Assembly: GCA_965219015.1 (NCBI GenBank)
Contig: CBDCNH010000013.1
Location: forward strand, 310,001 to 374,000
Length of the DNA: 64,000 bases
DNA from: CBDCNH01 sp965219015
Lineage (GTDB): Bacteria > Pseudomonadota > Alphaproteobacteria > Rhodobacterales > Rhodobacteraceae
Direction of reading: 5' to 3'
Of this stretch, positions 1-7,665 are shown one piece after another (the first letter of the stretch is position 1; the number at the start of each line of letters is the position of its first letter). Made by a program: the position numbers and the translations under genes. The notes beneath the pieces were generated by a model that saw nothing but the letters and a program-made list of their open reading frames with translations, was not told the DNA's origin and made no database searches.

Positions 1-342
1 CCGCGCCGCCACGTCGCGGCCCTGGTTGTCGGCGCCGAGCGCGTAGCCGCCAAGGTTCCAGGTCGGCCCGAGCGGCGTCACCCCGAGCCCGAGCCCGGAG
101 GTCGACTGCTGCATCACCGCGACGCGCGCACCGTCCACCATGACGTGCCCCGACAGGTTCGAGCGGAACGGATCGATGCCGATGACGCGCGCGTAGAGCG
201 GTGCCGCGAGCACGAGGACCACCACGGCGAAGAGGACGAGCGCCGCCGCCACCGCCGAGCGGTTGCGCGCGAGCCGGCGCAGCGCCGTCGCCCACGGACC
301 GCGCCCCTGCGATGCCGCGATGGGCTCGGCGGCGGCGCTCAC
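1..342 (-). CDS. Peptide ABC transporter permease, DppC/OppC type (5' part only)
   Basis: This is the first 114 codons of an inner-membrane permease; the rest lies beyond the left edge. The start is GTG at 342, 16 bp downstream of the binding-protein stop. After a short cytoplasmic N-terminus rich in Arg comes one hydrophobic segment at about residues 31-48, then a periplasmic stretch ending in LGADNQGRDVAAR, which matches the LGTDxxGRDxxSR block typical of DppC/OppC permeases. It would form the channel of a dipeptide/oligopeptide importer with the upstream substrate-binding protein. The assignment rests on that block and on gene order; the EAA loop is outside the window. Confidence 0.8.
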   Translation of the reverse strand, partial: MSAAAEPIAASQGRGPWATALRRLARNRSAVAAALVLFAVVVLVLAAPLYARVIGIDPFRSNLSGHVMVDGARVAVMQQSTSGLGLGVTPLGPTWNLGGYALGADNQGRDVAAR

Positions 343-358
343 GGCCGCCCGCCTCCGC

Positions 359-2029
359 TCACTGCACCCAGGCTTGCGAGATCACCCACTTGTACTGGTT
401 CGAGAACAGGTAGTTGCCGACGCGCTTCGACAGGAAGTCGACGTTCTTCGGCGTGAAGAGCGGCGCGAGCGGCGCCTCCGCCATGAACGCCTGGTCGATC
501 GCCGGCCAGTCCGCGTTGGCAGCGTCCGGGTCCGTCACCGCGAGCGTCATCGTCTTCTGCATCCGCGCGTCGAGGTCGGGGTTGCAGTAGCCCGAGATGT
601 TCACCGACGCGTCCGAGCCCTCGTGGAACGACGCGCAGGACAGGAGCACGTTGATGAAGTTCGAGGCCGCGGGATAATCCTGATACCATTGCGAGACGCT
701 GATCTGCACCTTGTTGTTGGTGTTCTGGATGTAGGTGAACTGGATGTTGGGCGAGATCGCGTTGACGCTCGCGTCGTAGCCGAGGTCGCGCAGCACCGAC
801 TGCAGGTAGGTGCCGACCTGACGGCTCACCGTGTTGTCCTCGACGATCACCGTCACCTTCTGGCCCGCCGTGCCCGACGCCTTCACAAGCTCCTTGGCCT
901 TGTCGAGATCGGGCGCGGTCCAGGTGTCGCCGCCGCCCGCGGTGTAGAGGCACGCATCCTCGTGCCCGGGGAAGCCGGGCGGCAGGATGGTGCAGACGGG
1001 CTGCGCCAGCACCGAGCCGCCGAAGATGCCGACGAGCGCGTCGCGGTCGATGGCATAGTTCACCGCCTGGCGCACGCGCACGTCGTCGAAGGGCGCGAGG
1101 TTGGTGTTCATCGGCGCGTACCAGAACGCCGTCAGCGGGTTGACGTGGACCTGGTCGGCATATTGCGTGCCCATCTCGTTGAGCCGGTCGGTCGGCGGCG
1201 GGTCGATGGTCCAGTCCTGCTGGCCGTTGGCGATGGCGGTGATCGCCGCCTCGTCGGTCAGCCCGAAGCTGTACTCGATGCGGTCGACGAAGCCGTCGGG
1301 CTGCGCGTCGGCGCTGAACTCCTTGAACTCCGGGTTCCGCACCAGGACGAGCGACTGGTTCGGGTTGTAGCTCTCGAACATGTAGGGGCCGGTGCCGGGG
1401 ATCGGCGCCACGCCCACGTCGGAGGTCGGCGTGTCGGCAGGCAGGATCGAAGCATGCGGCACCGCGATCTTCATCATGAACTCGGGATCGGGCGCGACGA
1501 GGTTGATCGTCACCGTGCGCGCCGCCGCGTCGCCGACGACGCCGCCCTCGAGCGTGCAGTCGGCGGGCGACTTCAGACAGGCGTCCGCGCCGACGATGCC
1601 GTTGTAGAACGTCCCCGAGGTCGGCCCCGAGACCTTGAAGATGCGCTGGAACGAGGCCACCACGTCATCGACCCCGAGGTCCGACCCGTCGGCGAACTTC
1701 ACCCCGTCGCGCAGCCTGAACACGTAGGTCTTGCCGCCGTTCGTGGGCTCCGGCAGCGCCTCGGCGAGGTCCGGGACCACGTCGTTGCCCGCCTCGCCGC
1801 CGGCCTTTCGGAACGTCAGGAGCCCGTCGTAGACGAACTGGAAAAGCTGCCAGTACTGCGCGGTATAGTTGATCATCGGGTCGATGGTGCCGGCCGCGGC
1901 GGTCGCGGTCAGCTTGAGCGTGCCGCCCCGGTGCGCCGCCATCATCTCCTCGCGTGACTGCGCGGCGGCGCCGGTGGCGATCAGCGCGGTCGCGGTGCAG
2001 AGGGCCGCTCGGGTGGTCCAGGCTGTCAT
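359..2029 (-). CDS. Peptide ABC transporter substrate-binding protein (SBP_bac_5 family)
   Basis: A 556-residue periplasmic binding protein. A Sec signal peptide covers about residues 1-23 (hydrophobic core ALCTATALIATGAAA). The mature part shows family-5 landmarks: GGTLKL at the start, LRDGVKFADGSDL and DDVVASFQRI near residues 105-130, DVRVRQAVNYAIDRDALV near 330, and a C-terminal DLDARMQK block. The length is normal for the family. Six Cys in the mature part may form disulfides. It captures peptides or a similar solute for the downstream DppC-type permease. It overlaps the hydrolase gene in front by 4 bp (ATGA), so the two are probably translationally coupled. The actual ligand cannot be read from sequence. 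Confidence 0.88.
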   Translation of the reverse strand: MTAWTTRAALCTATALIATGAAAQSREEMMAAHRGGTLKLTATAAAGTIDPMINYTAQYWQLFQFVYDGLLTFRKAGGEAGNDVVPDLAEALPEPTNGGKTYVFRLRDGVKFADGSDLGVDDVVASFQRIFKVSGPTSGTFYNGIVGADACLKSPADCTLEGGVVGDAAARTVTINLVAPDPEFMMKIAVPHASILPADTPTSDVGVAPIPGTGPYMFESYNPNQSLVLVRNPEFKEFSADAQPDGFVDRIEYSFGLTDEAAITAIANGQQDWTIDPPPTDRLNEMGTQYADQVHVNPLTAFWYAPMNTNLAPFDDVRVRQAVNYAIDRDALVGIFGGSVLAQPVCTILPPGFPGHEDACLYTAGGGDTWTAPDLDKAKELVKASGTAGQKVTVIVEDNTVSRQVGTYLQSVLRDLGYDASVNAISPNIQFTYIQNTNNKVQISVSQWYQDYPAASNFINVLLSCASFHEGSDASVNISGYCNPDLDARMQKTMTLAVTDPDAANADWPAIDQAFMAEAPLAPLFTPKNVDFLSKRVGNYLFSNQYKWVISQAWVQ

Positions 2030-2946
2030 CGATGGCTCACTTTCTGTGGTGTCCGGGCTTCGACGGTGTCGAGGAAGGCGGCGACCTCGGCGAGGCAGGC
2101 ATCCTTCTCCTCGACGTGAGGCATGTGGCTCGAGGCCTCGAAGATGCGCCAGCGCACGTCGGGGATGCGGTCGGCGTAGGGCTTAACGCAGGCCTCCGTC
2201 GCCTCGTCGTGGCGGCCGGAGACCAGCAGCACCGGCACCTCGATGGCGCCGAGCCGGTCCTCGATGGTCCAGTCCTTCAGCGACCCGATGACGTGGAACT
2301 CGCTCGGCCCGTTCATCGCGTGATAGACCGTGGGGTCAGCGGCGATTGCGGCGAAGGTGCGCTCTACCTCGTCCGGCATCGGCACCACGCGGCAGACGTG
2401 GCGCGCGTAGAACACCGCGACCGCCGCCTCGTAGGCGGGATCGGCGGTCGTCCCCGCCGCCTCGTGCGCGAGGAGCACGGCCTGCACCTCCGGCGGCAGG
2501 GCGTCGCGCAGCCTGTTCGCCTCGGCGACCCAGGTGTGCATCGACGCGGGCGAGTCGGCGATCACCAGCGCCCCGAGCCCCGGGGGCCGGCGGACGGCAT
2601 ATTCCGCGCCGAGCATCCCGCCCCACGATTGCCCGAGCACCGTGTGCCGATCCTCGATCCCGAGGTGCCGGAGGAGGTTGCCGAGCTCGTCGAGGAACAA
2701 CTCCACCGTCCAGTGCCCGCGCCCGGCGCCCGGAAGGTGCGTCGAGCGGCCGTTGCCGATCTGGTCGTAATGCACCACCGGCCGGCCGGTCTCGGCGATG
2801 TCGGCGAACGACAGCACGTAGTCGTGCGTGCAGCCCGGCCCGCCGTGCAGCACCACCAGCGGCGCCGGTCCCGCGTCGAGGTCTCCGGTCACGCGGAACC
2901 ATGTCTCGTGCGCCCCGAACGGAGCGCGGCCTTCCCGAACCTGCAT
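2026..2946 (-). CDS. Proline iminopeptidase-like alpha/beta hydrolase (S33 family)
   Basis: A 306-residue cytoplasmic alpha/beta hydrolase. The oxyanion-hole motif HGGPG lies at residues 34-38, DQIGNGRS at 61-68, and the nucleophile elbow GQSWGG places the catalytic Ser at 107. A late SGRHDE and a C-terminal SSHMPH supply candidate Asp and His. These are the hallmarks of proline iminopeptidase and related L-amino-acid amidases. No signal peptide is visible. It is the first gene of the minus-strand unit and overlaps the peptide-binding protein by 4 bp, so it most likely trims imported peptides with an N-terminal Pro or another small residue. An amidase acting on a non-peptide amide is the main alternative. 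Confidence 0.85.
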   Translation of the reverse strand: MQVREGRAPFGAHETWFRVTGDLDAGPAPLVVLHGGPGCTHDYVLSFADIAETGRPVVHYDQIGNGRSTHLPGAGRGHWTVELFLDELGNLLRHLGIEDRHTVLGQSWGGMLGAEYAVRRPPGLGALVIADSPASMHTWVAEANRLRDALPPEVQAVLLAHEAAGTTADPAYEAAVAVFYARHVCRVVPMPDEVERTFAAIAADPTVYHAMNGPSEFHVIGSLKDWTIEDRLGAIEVPVLLVSGRHDEATEACVKPYADRIPDVRWRIFEASSHMPHVEEKDACLAEVAAFLDTVEARTPQKVSHR

Positions 2947-3068
2947 CGAAGCCCTCGCCTGTCCGCTAATGGTTTGCGGGGCAAGCGGGGCATGTCAAGC
3001 GACCAACCCGGCGCCGGCGGCCGTGCCGCGCCCGGAGACGTGCAGTGCCCGATTGCGCGGCACCCGGC

Positions 3069-3084
3069 TGATTGACGCACCTCA
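3069..3084. promoter_or_regulatory. Predicted LacI-family operator, imperfect copy before the regulator gene
   Basis: TGATTGACGCACCTCA lies 24 bp before the LacI-type start codon, in the intergenic region shared with the divergent hydrolase operon. Its right ten bases, ACGCACCTCA, are identical to those of the perfect inverted repeat at 4180-4195, and the outer TGA is kept on the left. Autoregulation, and possibly control of the divergent operon, is inferred. Confidence 0.5.
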
Positions 3085-3108
3085 CGGCACTTTCTAGGGT
3101 CGCCCCTC

Positions 3109-4161
3109 ATGGATCGGCCGACGACGAGGGATGTGGCGGCGGCGGCGGGCGTCAGCCTCGCGACGGTGGACCGCGTGCTCAACGCGCGGGATGGCGTCCG
3201 CAGCGCGACGATCGAACGGGTCCGCGCCGCCATCGACGCCATCGGTTTCGAGCGCGACCTCTCGGCGGCCAACCTCGCGCGTCGGCGTGCCTACCGCTTC
3301 GAGTTTCTCCTGCCTTCCCGGTCCAACGAGTTCCTCGCCGAGGTCGTGGCGCGGATCGACGAGACCAATGTCGCCCTCCGGCACGAGCGCGTCGCGATCG
3401 ACGTCGCTCGCGTCGCCGTCTCCGATCCGCGCGCGATGGTGCAGGCGTTGGCCGCCGCCGCCGCCAGACGCCCGGACGGGATTGCCGTGATGGCGCCCGA
3501 GACGCCGCAGGTGCGCGACGCGATCCAGCGCGTCCGCGGCGCGGGCATCGCCGTCGTGGCCTTCGTGTCCGACCAGCCGAGCGCGGCCTGCGACCGCTTC
3601 GTGGGCATCAACGGCGCCGATGCCGGACGCACCGCCGCGACGCTGATCGGGCGGTTCTGCGGTCCCGGGACCGGCAGCGTTCTGGCGGTGACGGAGACGA
3701 TCCAGTCGCGCGACAGCCTCGAGCGGCGGTTCGGCTTCGACGAGGTGCTGCGCGGCGACTTCCCGCACCTGTCGCCGCTGCCGACCGTGGAGACCCACGA
3801 CGATCCGCGCCGCACCCGCGGCGTGCTGCTGCGCGCGACGGATCGCGCCGACCTCCGCGCGATCTACCTGATGGGCTCCGCGCCGGCCGAGGCGATGGCG
3901 GTGCTGCGCTCCCTCCACCGCGATCCGGGCGTCGTCGTGGTCGCGCACGAACTGACGCCCGCCACGCGGCAGGGGCTTCTCGACGGCGCGCTGGCGGCCG
4001 TCATCACGCAGGACATCGGTCATCTCGTCCGCAGCGCGCTGCGGGTGCTGCGCGCGGAATCGGACGGTGCGCGGATCGTCGCGTCGCAGGAGCGCATCCG
4101 CATCGAGATCGTGCTGCGCGCCAACCTGCCACGCGAGGACGACGGGCTCGCCGCCGAATGA
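3109..4161 (+). CDS. LacI-family transcriptional regulator
   Basis: A 350-residue regulator. The N-terminal LacI helix-turn-helix is clear: TTRDVAAAAGVSLATVDRVL at residues 5-24, followed by a hinge helix with LARRRAYRF. A periplasmic-binding-protein-like effector domain fills the remainder, with IAVMAPETP and the FVGINGADAGRTAA block usual in sugar-responsive members. The effector domain resembles the sub-group that senses sugars or polyols. The next gene starts 88 bp downstream and is an ABC sugar importer, the probable target. Two related palindromic sites, before this gene and before the importer, support that reading. ATG 3109 is chosen because the HTH begins straight after it. Confidence 0.9.
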   Translation: MDRPTTRDVAAAAGVSLATVDRVLNARDGVRSATIERVRAAIDAIGFERDLSAANLARRRAYRFEFLLPSRSNEFLAEVVARIDETNVALRHERVAIDVARVAVSDPRAMVQALAAAAARRPDGIAVMAPETPQVRDAIQRVRGAGIAVVAFVSDQPSAACDRFVGINGADAGRTAATLIGRFCGPGTGSVLAVTETIQSRDSLERRFGFDEVLRGDFPHLSPLPTVETHDDPRRTRGVLLRATDRADLRAIYLMGSAPAEAMAVLRSLHRDPGVVVVAHELTPATRQGLLDGALAAVITQDIGHLVRSALRVLRAESDGARIVASQERIRIEIVLRANLPREDDGLAAE

Positions 4162-4173
4162 CGCCGAAAAGTG

Positions 4174-4202
4174 TTTACGTGAGGTACGCACCTCATTAGG
4201 CT
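4174..4202 (+). promoter_or_regulatory. Candidate promoter of the sugar ABC operon
   Basis: TTTACG at 4174-4179 and TAGGCT at 4197-4202 are separated by exactly 17 bp and could serve as weak -35 and -10 elements. The whole spacer is occupied by the inverted repeat at 4180-4195, an arrangement expected of a repressor that blocks RNA polymerase. Match to consensus is modest, so the promoter is an inference from position. Confidence 0.4.
4180..4195. promoter_or_regulatory. Predicted LacI-family operator, perfect inverted repeat
   Basis: TGAGGTACGCACCTCA is an inverted repeat with 6-bp arms (TGAGGT/ACCTCA) and a central CG, the usual layout of LacI-family operators. It lies between the regulator stop and the binding-protein start, inside the spacer of a candidate promoter. 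A related site is found before the regulator gene at 3069-3084. Confidence 0.65.
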
Positions 4203-4249
4203 TCGCGGGACGCCGGGCGTTTGTCTGGCAGGAGATCTGGGAGGATCGC

Positions 4250-5572
4250 ATGACGAGACCGGCATTCCTGACGACCGCTGCCCTCACGGCCCTCGGTTTC
4301 GGCACGGGCGGGGCGCACGCGACCGACCTCACGCTCTGCTGGGCGTCGTGGGATCCCGCCAACGCGCTCGTCGAGCTCAGCAAGGACTACGAGGCGCAGT
4401 CGGGCAACAAGATGACCTTCGAATTCGTGCCCTGGCCCAACTTCGCCGACCGGATGCTCAACGAGCTCAACTCCGGCGGCCAGCTCTGCGACCTGATGAT
4501 CGGCGACAGCCAGTGGATCGGCGGCGCGGCGGAGAACGGCCACTACGTCAAGCTCAACGACTTCTTCGATGCCAACGGCATCAAGATGGACGACTTCATC
4601 CCCGCGACGGTCGTGGGCTACTCGGAATGGCCGAAGAACACGCCGAACTACTGGGCGCTGCCGGCTTTTGGCGACGTGGTGGGCTGGACCTACCGCAAGG
4701 ACTGGTTCGAGCGCCCGGAGCTGCAGGCCGCGTTCAAGGAGACGTATGGCCGCGACCTCGGCGTGCCCCAGACCTTCGCCGAGCTGAAGGACGTCGCCGA
4801 GTTCTTCCAGAACCGCCAGATCGACGGCAAGACGGTCTACGGCGCCTCGATCTACACCGAACGCGGCTCCGAAGGCATCACGATGGGCGCGATGGACGTG
4901 CTCTATTCCTTCGGCTTCAAGTACGACAACCCGGACGAGCCCTACGCGATGGACGGCTACGTGAACTCGGCCGGCGCCGTGGCGGGGCTCGAGTACTACA
5001 AGGCGCTCTACGACTGCTGCACGCCGCCGGGCTCGTCGAACGGCTACATGTCCGAGGGCATCGACGCCTTCAAGTCGGGGCAGGTGGCGCTGCAGATGAA
5101 CTTCGCGTTCACCTGGCCGGGCTTCGAGAACGACGCCGACGTGGGGCACGGCAAGACCGGCTACTTCGTCAATCCCAAGGGCCCCGACGGCGAGCAGTTC
5201 GCGCAGCTGGGCGGGCAGGGCATCTCGGTGGTGTCCTATTCCAGCAAGAAGGACGCGGCGCTCGACTACATCAAGTGGTTCGCCAAGCCCGAGGTGCAGG
5301 CGAAATGGTGGACGATGGGCGGATACTCCTGCCTGAAGTCGGTGACGCTCGCGCCCGACTTCCCGACGAGCCAGCCCTACGCGCAGACGTTCCTCGACTC
5401 GATGGCCATCGTGAAGGACTTCTGGGCAGAGCCGAGCTACGCGACGCTCCTGCAGGACACGCAAAAGCGCTTCCACGACTATGTGGTCGCCGGCAACGGC
5501 ACGGCCGAGGAGGCGCTCGACGGTCTCGACCGCGACTGGACGGAGACCTTCGAGGACGACGGCAAGCTCTAG
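4250..5572 (+). CDS. Sugar/polyol ABC transporter substrate-binding protein
   Basis: A 440-residue exported solute-binding protein of the family-1 type (COG1653). The start at 4250 is preceded by GGGAGG with good spacing and gives a signal peptide of about 24 residues ending in GGAHA. An open frame extends upstream to 4067 but overlaps the regulator gene and lacks a ribosome site. Mature-protein features include the aromatic-rich FVPWPNFADRM, NYWALPAFGDVVGWTYR and KTGYFVNPKGPDG, as in sorbitol/mannitol/glycerol-type binding proteins. A DCC pair near residue 260 is unusual. It feeds the two permeases behind it. The ligand is unknown; the dihydroxyacetone-kinase gene in the operon hints at a C3-C4 polyol or ketose. 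Confidence 0.88.
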   Translation: MTRPAFLTTAALTALGFGTGGAHATDLTLCWASWDPANALVELSKDYEAQSGNKMTFEFVPWPNFADRMLNELNSGGQLCDLMIGDSQWIGGAAENGHYVKLNDFFDANGIKMDDFIPATVVGYSEWPKNTPNYWALPAFGDVVGWTYRKDWFERPELQAAFKETYGRDLGVPQTFAELKDVAEFFQNRQIDGKTVYGASIYTERGSEGITMGAMDVLYSFGFKYDNPDEPYAMDGYVNSAGAVAGLEYYKALYDCCTPPGSSNGYMSEGIDAFKSGQVALQMNFAFTWPGFENDADVGHGKTGYFVNPKGPDGEQFAQLGGQGISVVSYSSKKDAALDYIKWFAKPEVQAKWWTMGGYSCLKSVTLAPDFPTSQPYAQTFLDSMAIVKDFWAEPSYATLLQDTQKRFHDYVVAGNGTAEEALDGLDRDWTETFEDDGKL

Positions 5573-5625
5573 GCGCAACCGGGCGGGGCACCCGTGCCCT
5601 ACCCGCATCCGACCGGATTTCCCGC

Positions 5626-6564
5626 ATGACCGCCGAGACCCAGACACGCGCGCCCGCCGCGGCCCCCCGCGGCAGGCTGCGCGGCCTCTCCGACCGCGCC
5701 ATCGCCTGGGTCTTCATCGGCCCGACGATCGTGCTCCTCCTCGCGATCAACATCTTCCCGCTGATCTGGACGGTCCGGCTCAGCCTCACCAACTTCCGCG
5801 CCAACCGCACCAATGCCCCCGTCGAATGGGTCGGCCTGCGGAACTACGAGCGCATCCTCACCGATCCCGACATCTGGCACTCGATGCAGGCGACCGCGCA
5901 TTTCCTCGTCTGGACGCTGGTGCTGCAGGTGCTGATCGGCTTCACGCTCGCCTGGCTCATCAACCGAAAGTTCCGCGGCAACGACCTCTGGACCACGATC
6001 ATCGTGCTGCCGATGATGCTGTCGCCCGCCGTGGTGGGCAATTTCTGGACGTTTCTCTACCAGCCGCAGATCGGCCTCTTCAACTACGCGATCGGCTTTC
6101 TGACCGGCGCCGATCCGGCATCGTTCTCGATGATCGGCGACGTGGCGCTGGCGCCGTGGTCCATCGTCATCGTCGACACCTGGATGTGGACACCGTTCGT
6201 CATGCTGATCTGCCTGGCCGGGCTGCGCTCGATCCCCGAGAGCCTCTACGAGGCCGCCGAATGCGACCGCGCGTCGCCGTGGCGGCAGTTCTGGACCATC
6301 ACCCTGCCGATGGCGCTGCCGTTCCTGATGCTGGCGGTGCTCTTTCGCGGCATCGAGAACTTCAAGATGTTCGACCTCGTGGTGCAGCTCACCGGCGGCG
6401 GTCCCGGCTCGACGACCGAGCTCACCTCGATCACGCTGAAGCGCGAGGCGTTCGAGAAATGGCGCACGGGCTACGCCAGCGCCTACGCGGTGATCCTCTT
6501 CGTCACCGTCTTCGGCCTCGCGTCGATCTACGTGAAGGCGCTCAACCGCGTGAAGAGCCGGTGA
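5626..6564 (+). CDS. Sugar ABC transporter permease 1 (MalF/UgpA type)
   Basis: A 312-residue inner-membrane permease with about six predicted membrane segments, the first at residues 27-47 (AIAWVFIGPTIVLLLAINIF). The EAA loop that contacts the ATPase is visible as YEAAECDRASPWRQFWTITL near residue 210. VQLTGGGPGSTTE near 260 is the conserved periplasmic block of MalF-like permeases. The start at 5626 is the first ATG in a good frame; the ribosome site is weak. It overlaps the second permease by 4 bp (GTGA), so the two should be made in equal amounts and form the channel heterodimer. Confidence 0.9.
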   Translation: MTAETQTRAPAAAPRGRLRGLSDRAIAWVFIGPTIVLLLAINIFPLIWTVRLSLTNFRANRTNAPVEWVGLRNYERILTDPDIWHSMQATAHFLVWTLVLQVLIGFTLAWLINRKFRGNDLWTTIIVLPMMLSPAVVGNFWTFLYQPQIGLFNYAIGFLTGADPASFSMIGDVALAPWSIVIVDTWMWTPFVMLICLAGLRSIPESLYEAAECDRASPWRQFWTITLPMALPFLMLAVLFRGIENFKMFDLVVQLTGGGPGSTTELTSITLKREAFEKWRTGYASAYAVILFVTVFGLASIYVKALNRVKSR

Positions 6565-7496
6565 GCGCCTCCGTCACCGAGCCTTCGGCGCGGCAGAAGT
6601 GGATCGCGGGCGGCCTCGTGATCCTGTACGCCGGCGTCACGCTGCTTCCGCTCCTCTGGATCGTCGCGACCGGCTTCAAGTCGCCGTCGGACGCGATCTC
6701 GTACCCGCCGAAGGTGCTCTTCACGCCCACGCTCGAGGGCTACGTCAACCTCTTCACGACTCGCACGCGGCTCTCGCCCGAGGCGCTGGCGGCGCTGGGC
6801 GAGCCCGCAACCTGGGTCGACCGCATCGTGCGCCAGTACGGCATGGTGATCTCCGGGCCGAGCCGCTACGGCGAGCGGTTCCTCAACTCCGTCATCATCG
6901 GCTTCGGCTCGACGTTCCTGTCGGTCAGCCTCGGCACCGTCGCCGCCTACGCCTTCAGCCGCTTCCGCGTGCCGCTGAAGGACGACCTGCTGTTCTTCAT
7001 CCTCTCGACGCGGATGATGCCGCCCATCGCCGTGGCGATCCCGATCTTCCTGATGTTCCGGTCGGTCGGGCTCAGCGACACGCATGTGGGCATGATCCTG
7101 CTCTATACGGCGGTGAACCTGTCGCTGTCGGTATGGCTCCTGAAGGGCTTCATCGACGAGATCCCCGTCGAGTACGAGGAAGCCGCGCTCATCGACGGCT
7201 ACACCCGGTTCCAGGCGTTCCGGCTGGTGGTGCTGCCGCAGGCCGCGACCGGGATCGCCTCGACGGCGATCTTCTGCCTCATTTTCGCCTGGAACGAATA
7301 CGCCTTCGCGGTGCTCCTGACCTCGGGCACCGCGCAGACCGCCCCGCCGTTCATCCCCACGATCATCGGCATCGGCAAGGACTGGCCCGCCGTCGCCGCG
7401 GGGGCCACGCTCTTCCTCGTCCCGGTGATGGTGTTCACCATCCTGCTGCGGAAGCACCTCCTGCGCGGCATCACCTTCGGCGCGGTGCGGAAGTGA
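6561..7496 (+). CDS. Sugar ABC transporter permease 2 (MalG type)
   Basis: A 311-residue inner-membrane permease starting at GTG 6561, which overlaps the stop of permease 1. Six hydrophobic segments are visible, the first near residues 15-33. The EAA loop reads YEEAALIDGYTRFQAFRLVV near residue 215, the canonical MalG form. A large insertion of about 50 residues between segments 1 and 2 (the FTTRTRLSPEALAALGEPAT region) is longer than in typical MalG and may shape the contact with the binding protein. Its stop overlaps the GTG of the next small gene by 3 bp. It is the partner of permease 1. Confidence 0.9.
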   Translation: MSASVTEPSARQKWIAGGLVILYAGVTLLPLLWIVATGFKSPSDAISYPPKVLFTPTLEGYVNLFTTRTRLSPEALAALGEPATWVDRIVRQYGMVISGPSRYGERFLNSVIIGFGSTFLSVSLGTVAAYAFSRFRVPLKDDLLFFILSTRMMPPIAVAIPIFLMFRSVGLSDTHVGMILLYTAVNLSLSVWLLKGFIDEIPVEYEEAALIDGYTRFQAFRLVVLPQAATGIASTAIFCLIFAWNEYAFAVLLTSGTAQTAPPFIPTIIGIGKDWPAVAAGATLFLVPVMVFTILLRKHLLRGITFGAVRK

Positions 7497-7663
7497 GGCG
7501 CCTCTTCCGCCGTGGCCCGTGGGAGCTCGCCGCCACGCTCGTCATCGCGGCAGGCGTGGTGATGCTGATGCAGCCCTTCGTGCTCGCGCTCTACACCTGG
7601 TCCTTCGTCGTGACGCTGACGGGCACGGTGATGTTCATCGTCGTCAGCCACTTCCCGGACTGA
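7493..7663 (+). CDS. Small two-helix membrane protein inside the sugar ABC operon
   Basis: A 56-residue protein beginning with GTG 7493 that overlaps the permease stop (GTGA) and ends 2 bp before the first ATPase start. After a basic N-terminus (RRLFRRG) there are two hydrophobic stretches, about residues 13-32 and 35-52, with MLMQPF between them and a SHFPD tail. The tight packing and coding-like composition support a real gene. I do not recognise a named family. The best-known analogue is GlpU, a small membrane protein of the rhizobial glycerol ABC operon, but that protein is longer and I see no clear sequence match. A role as an accessory subunit of the transporter is inferred. Confidence 0.7.
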   Translation: MRRLFRRGPWELAATLVIAAGVVMLMQPFVLALYTWSFVVTLTGTVMFIVVSHFPD

Positions 7664-7665
7664 CG

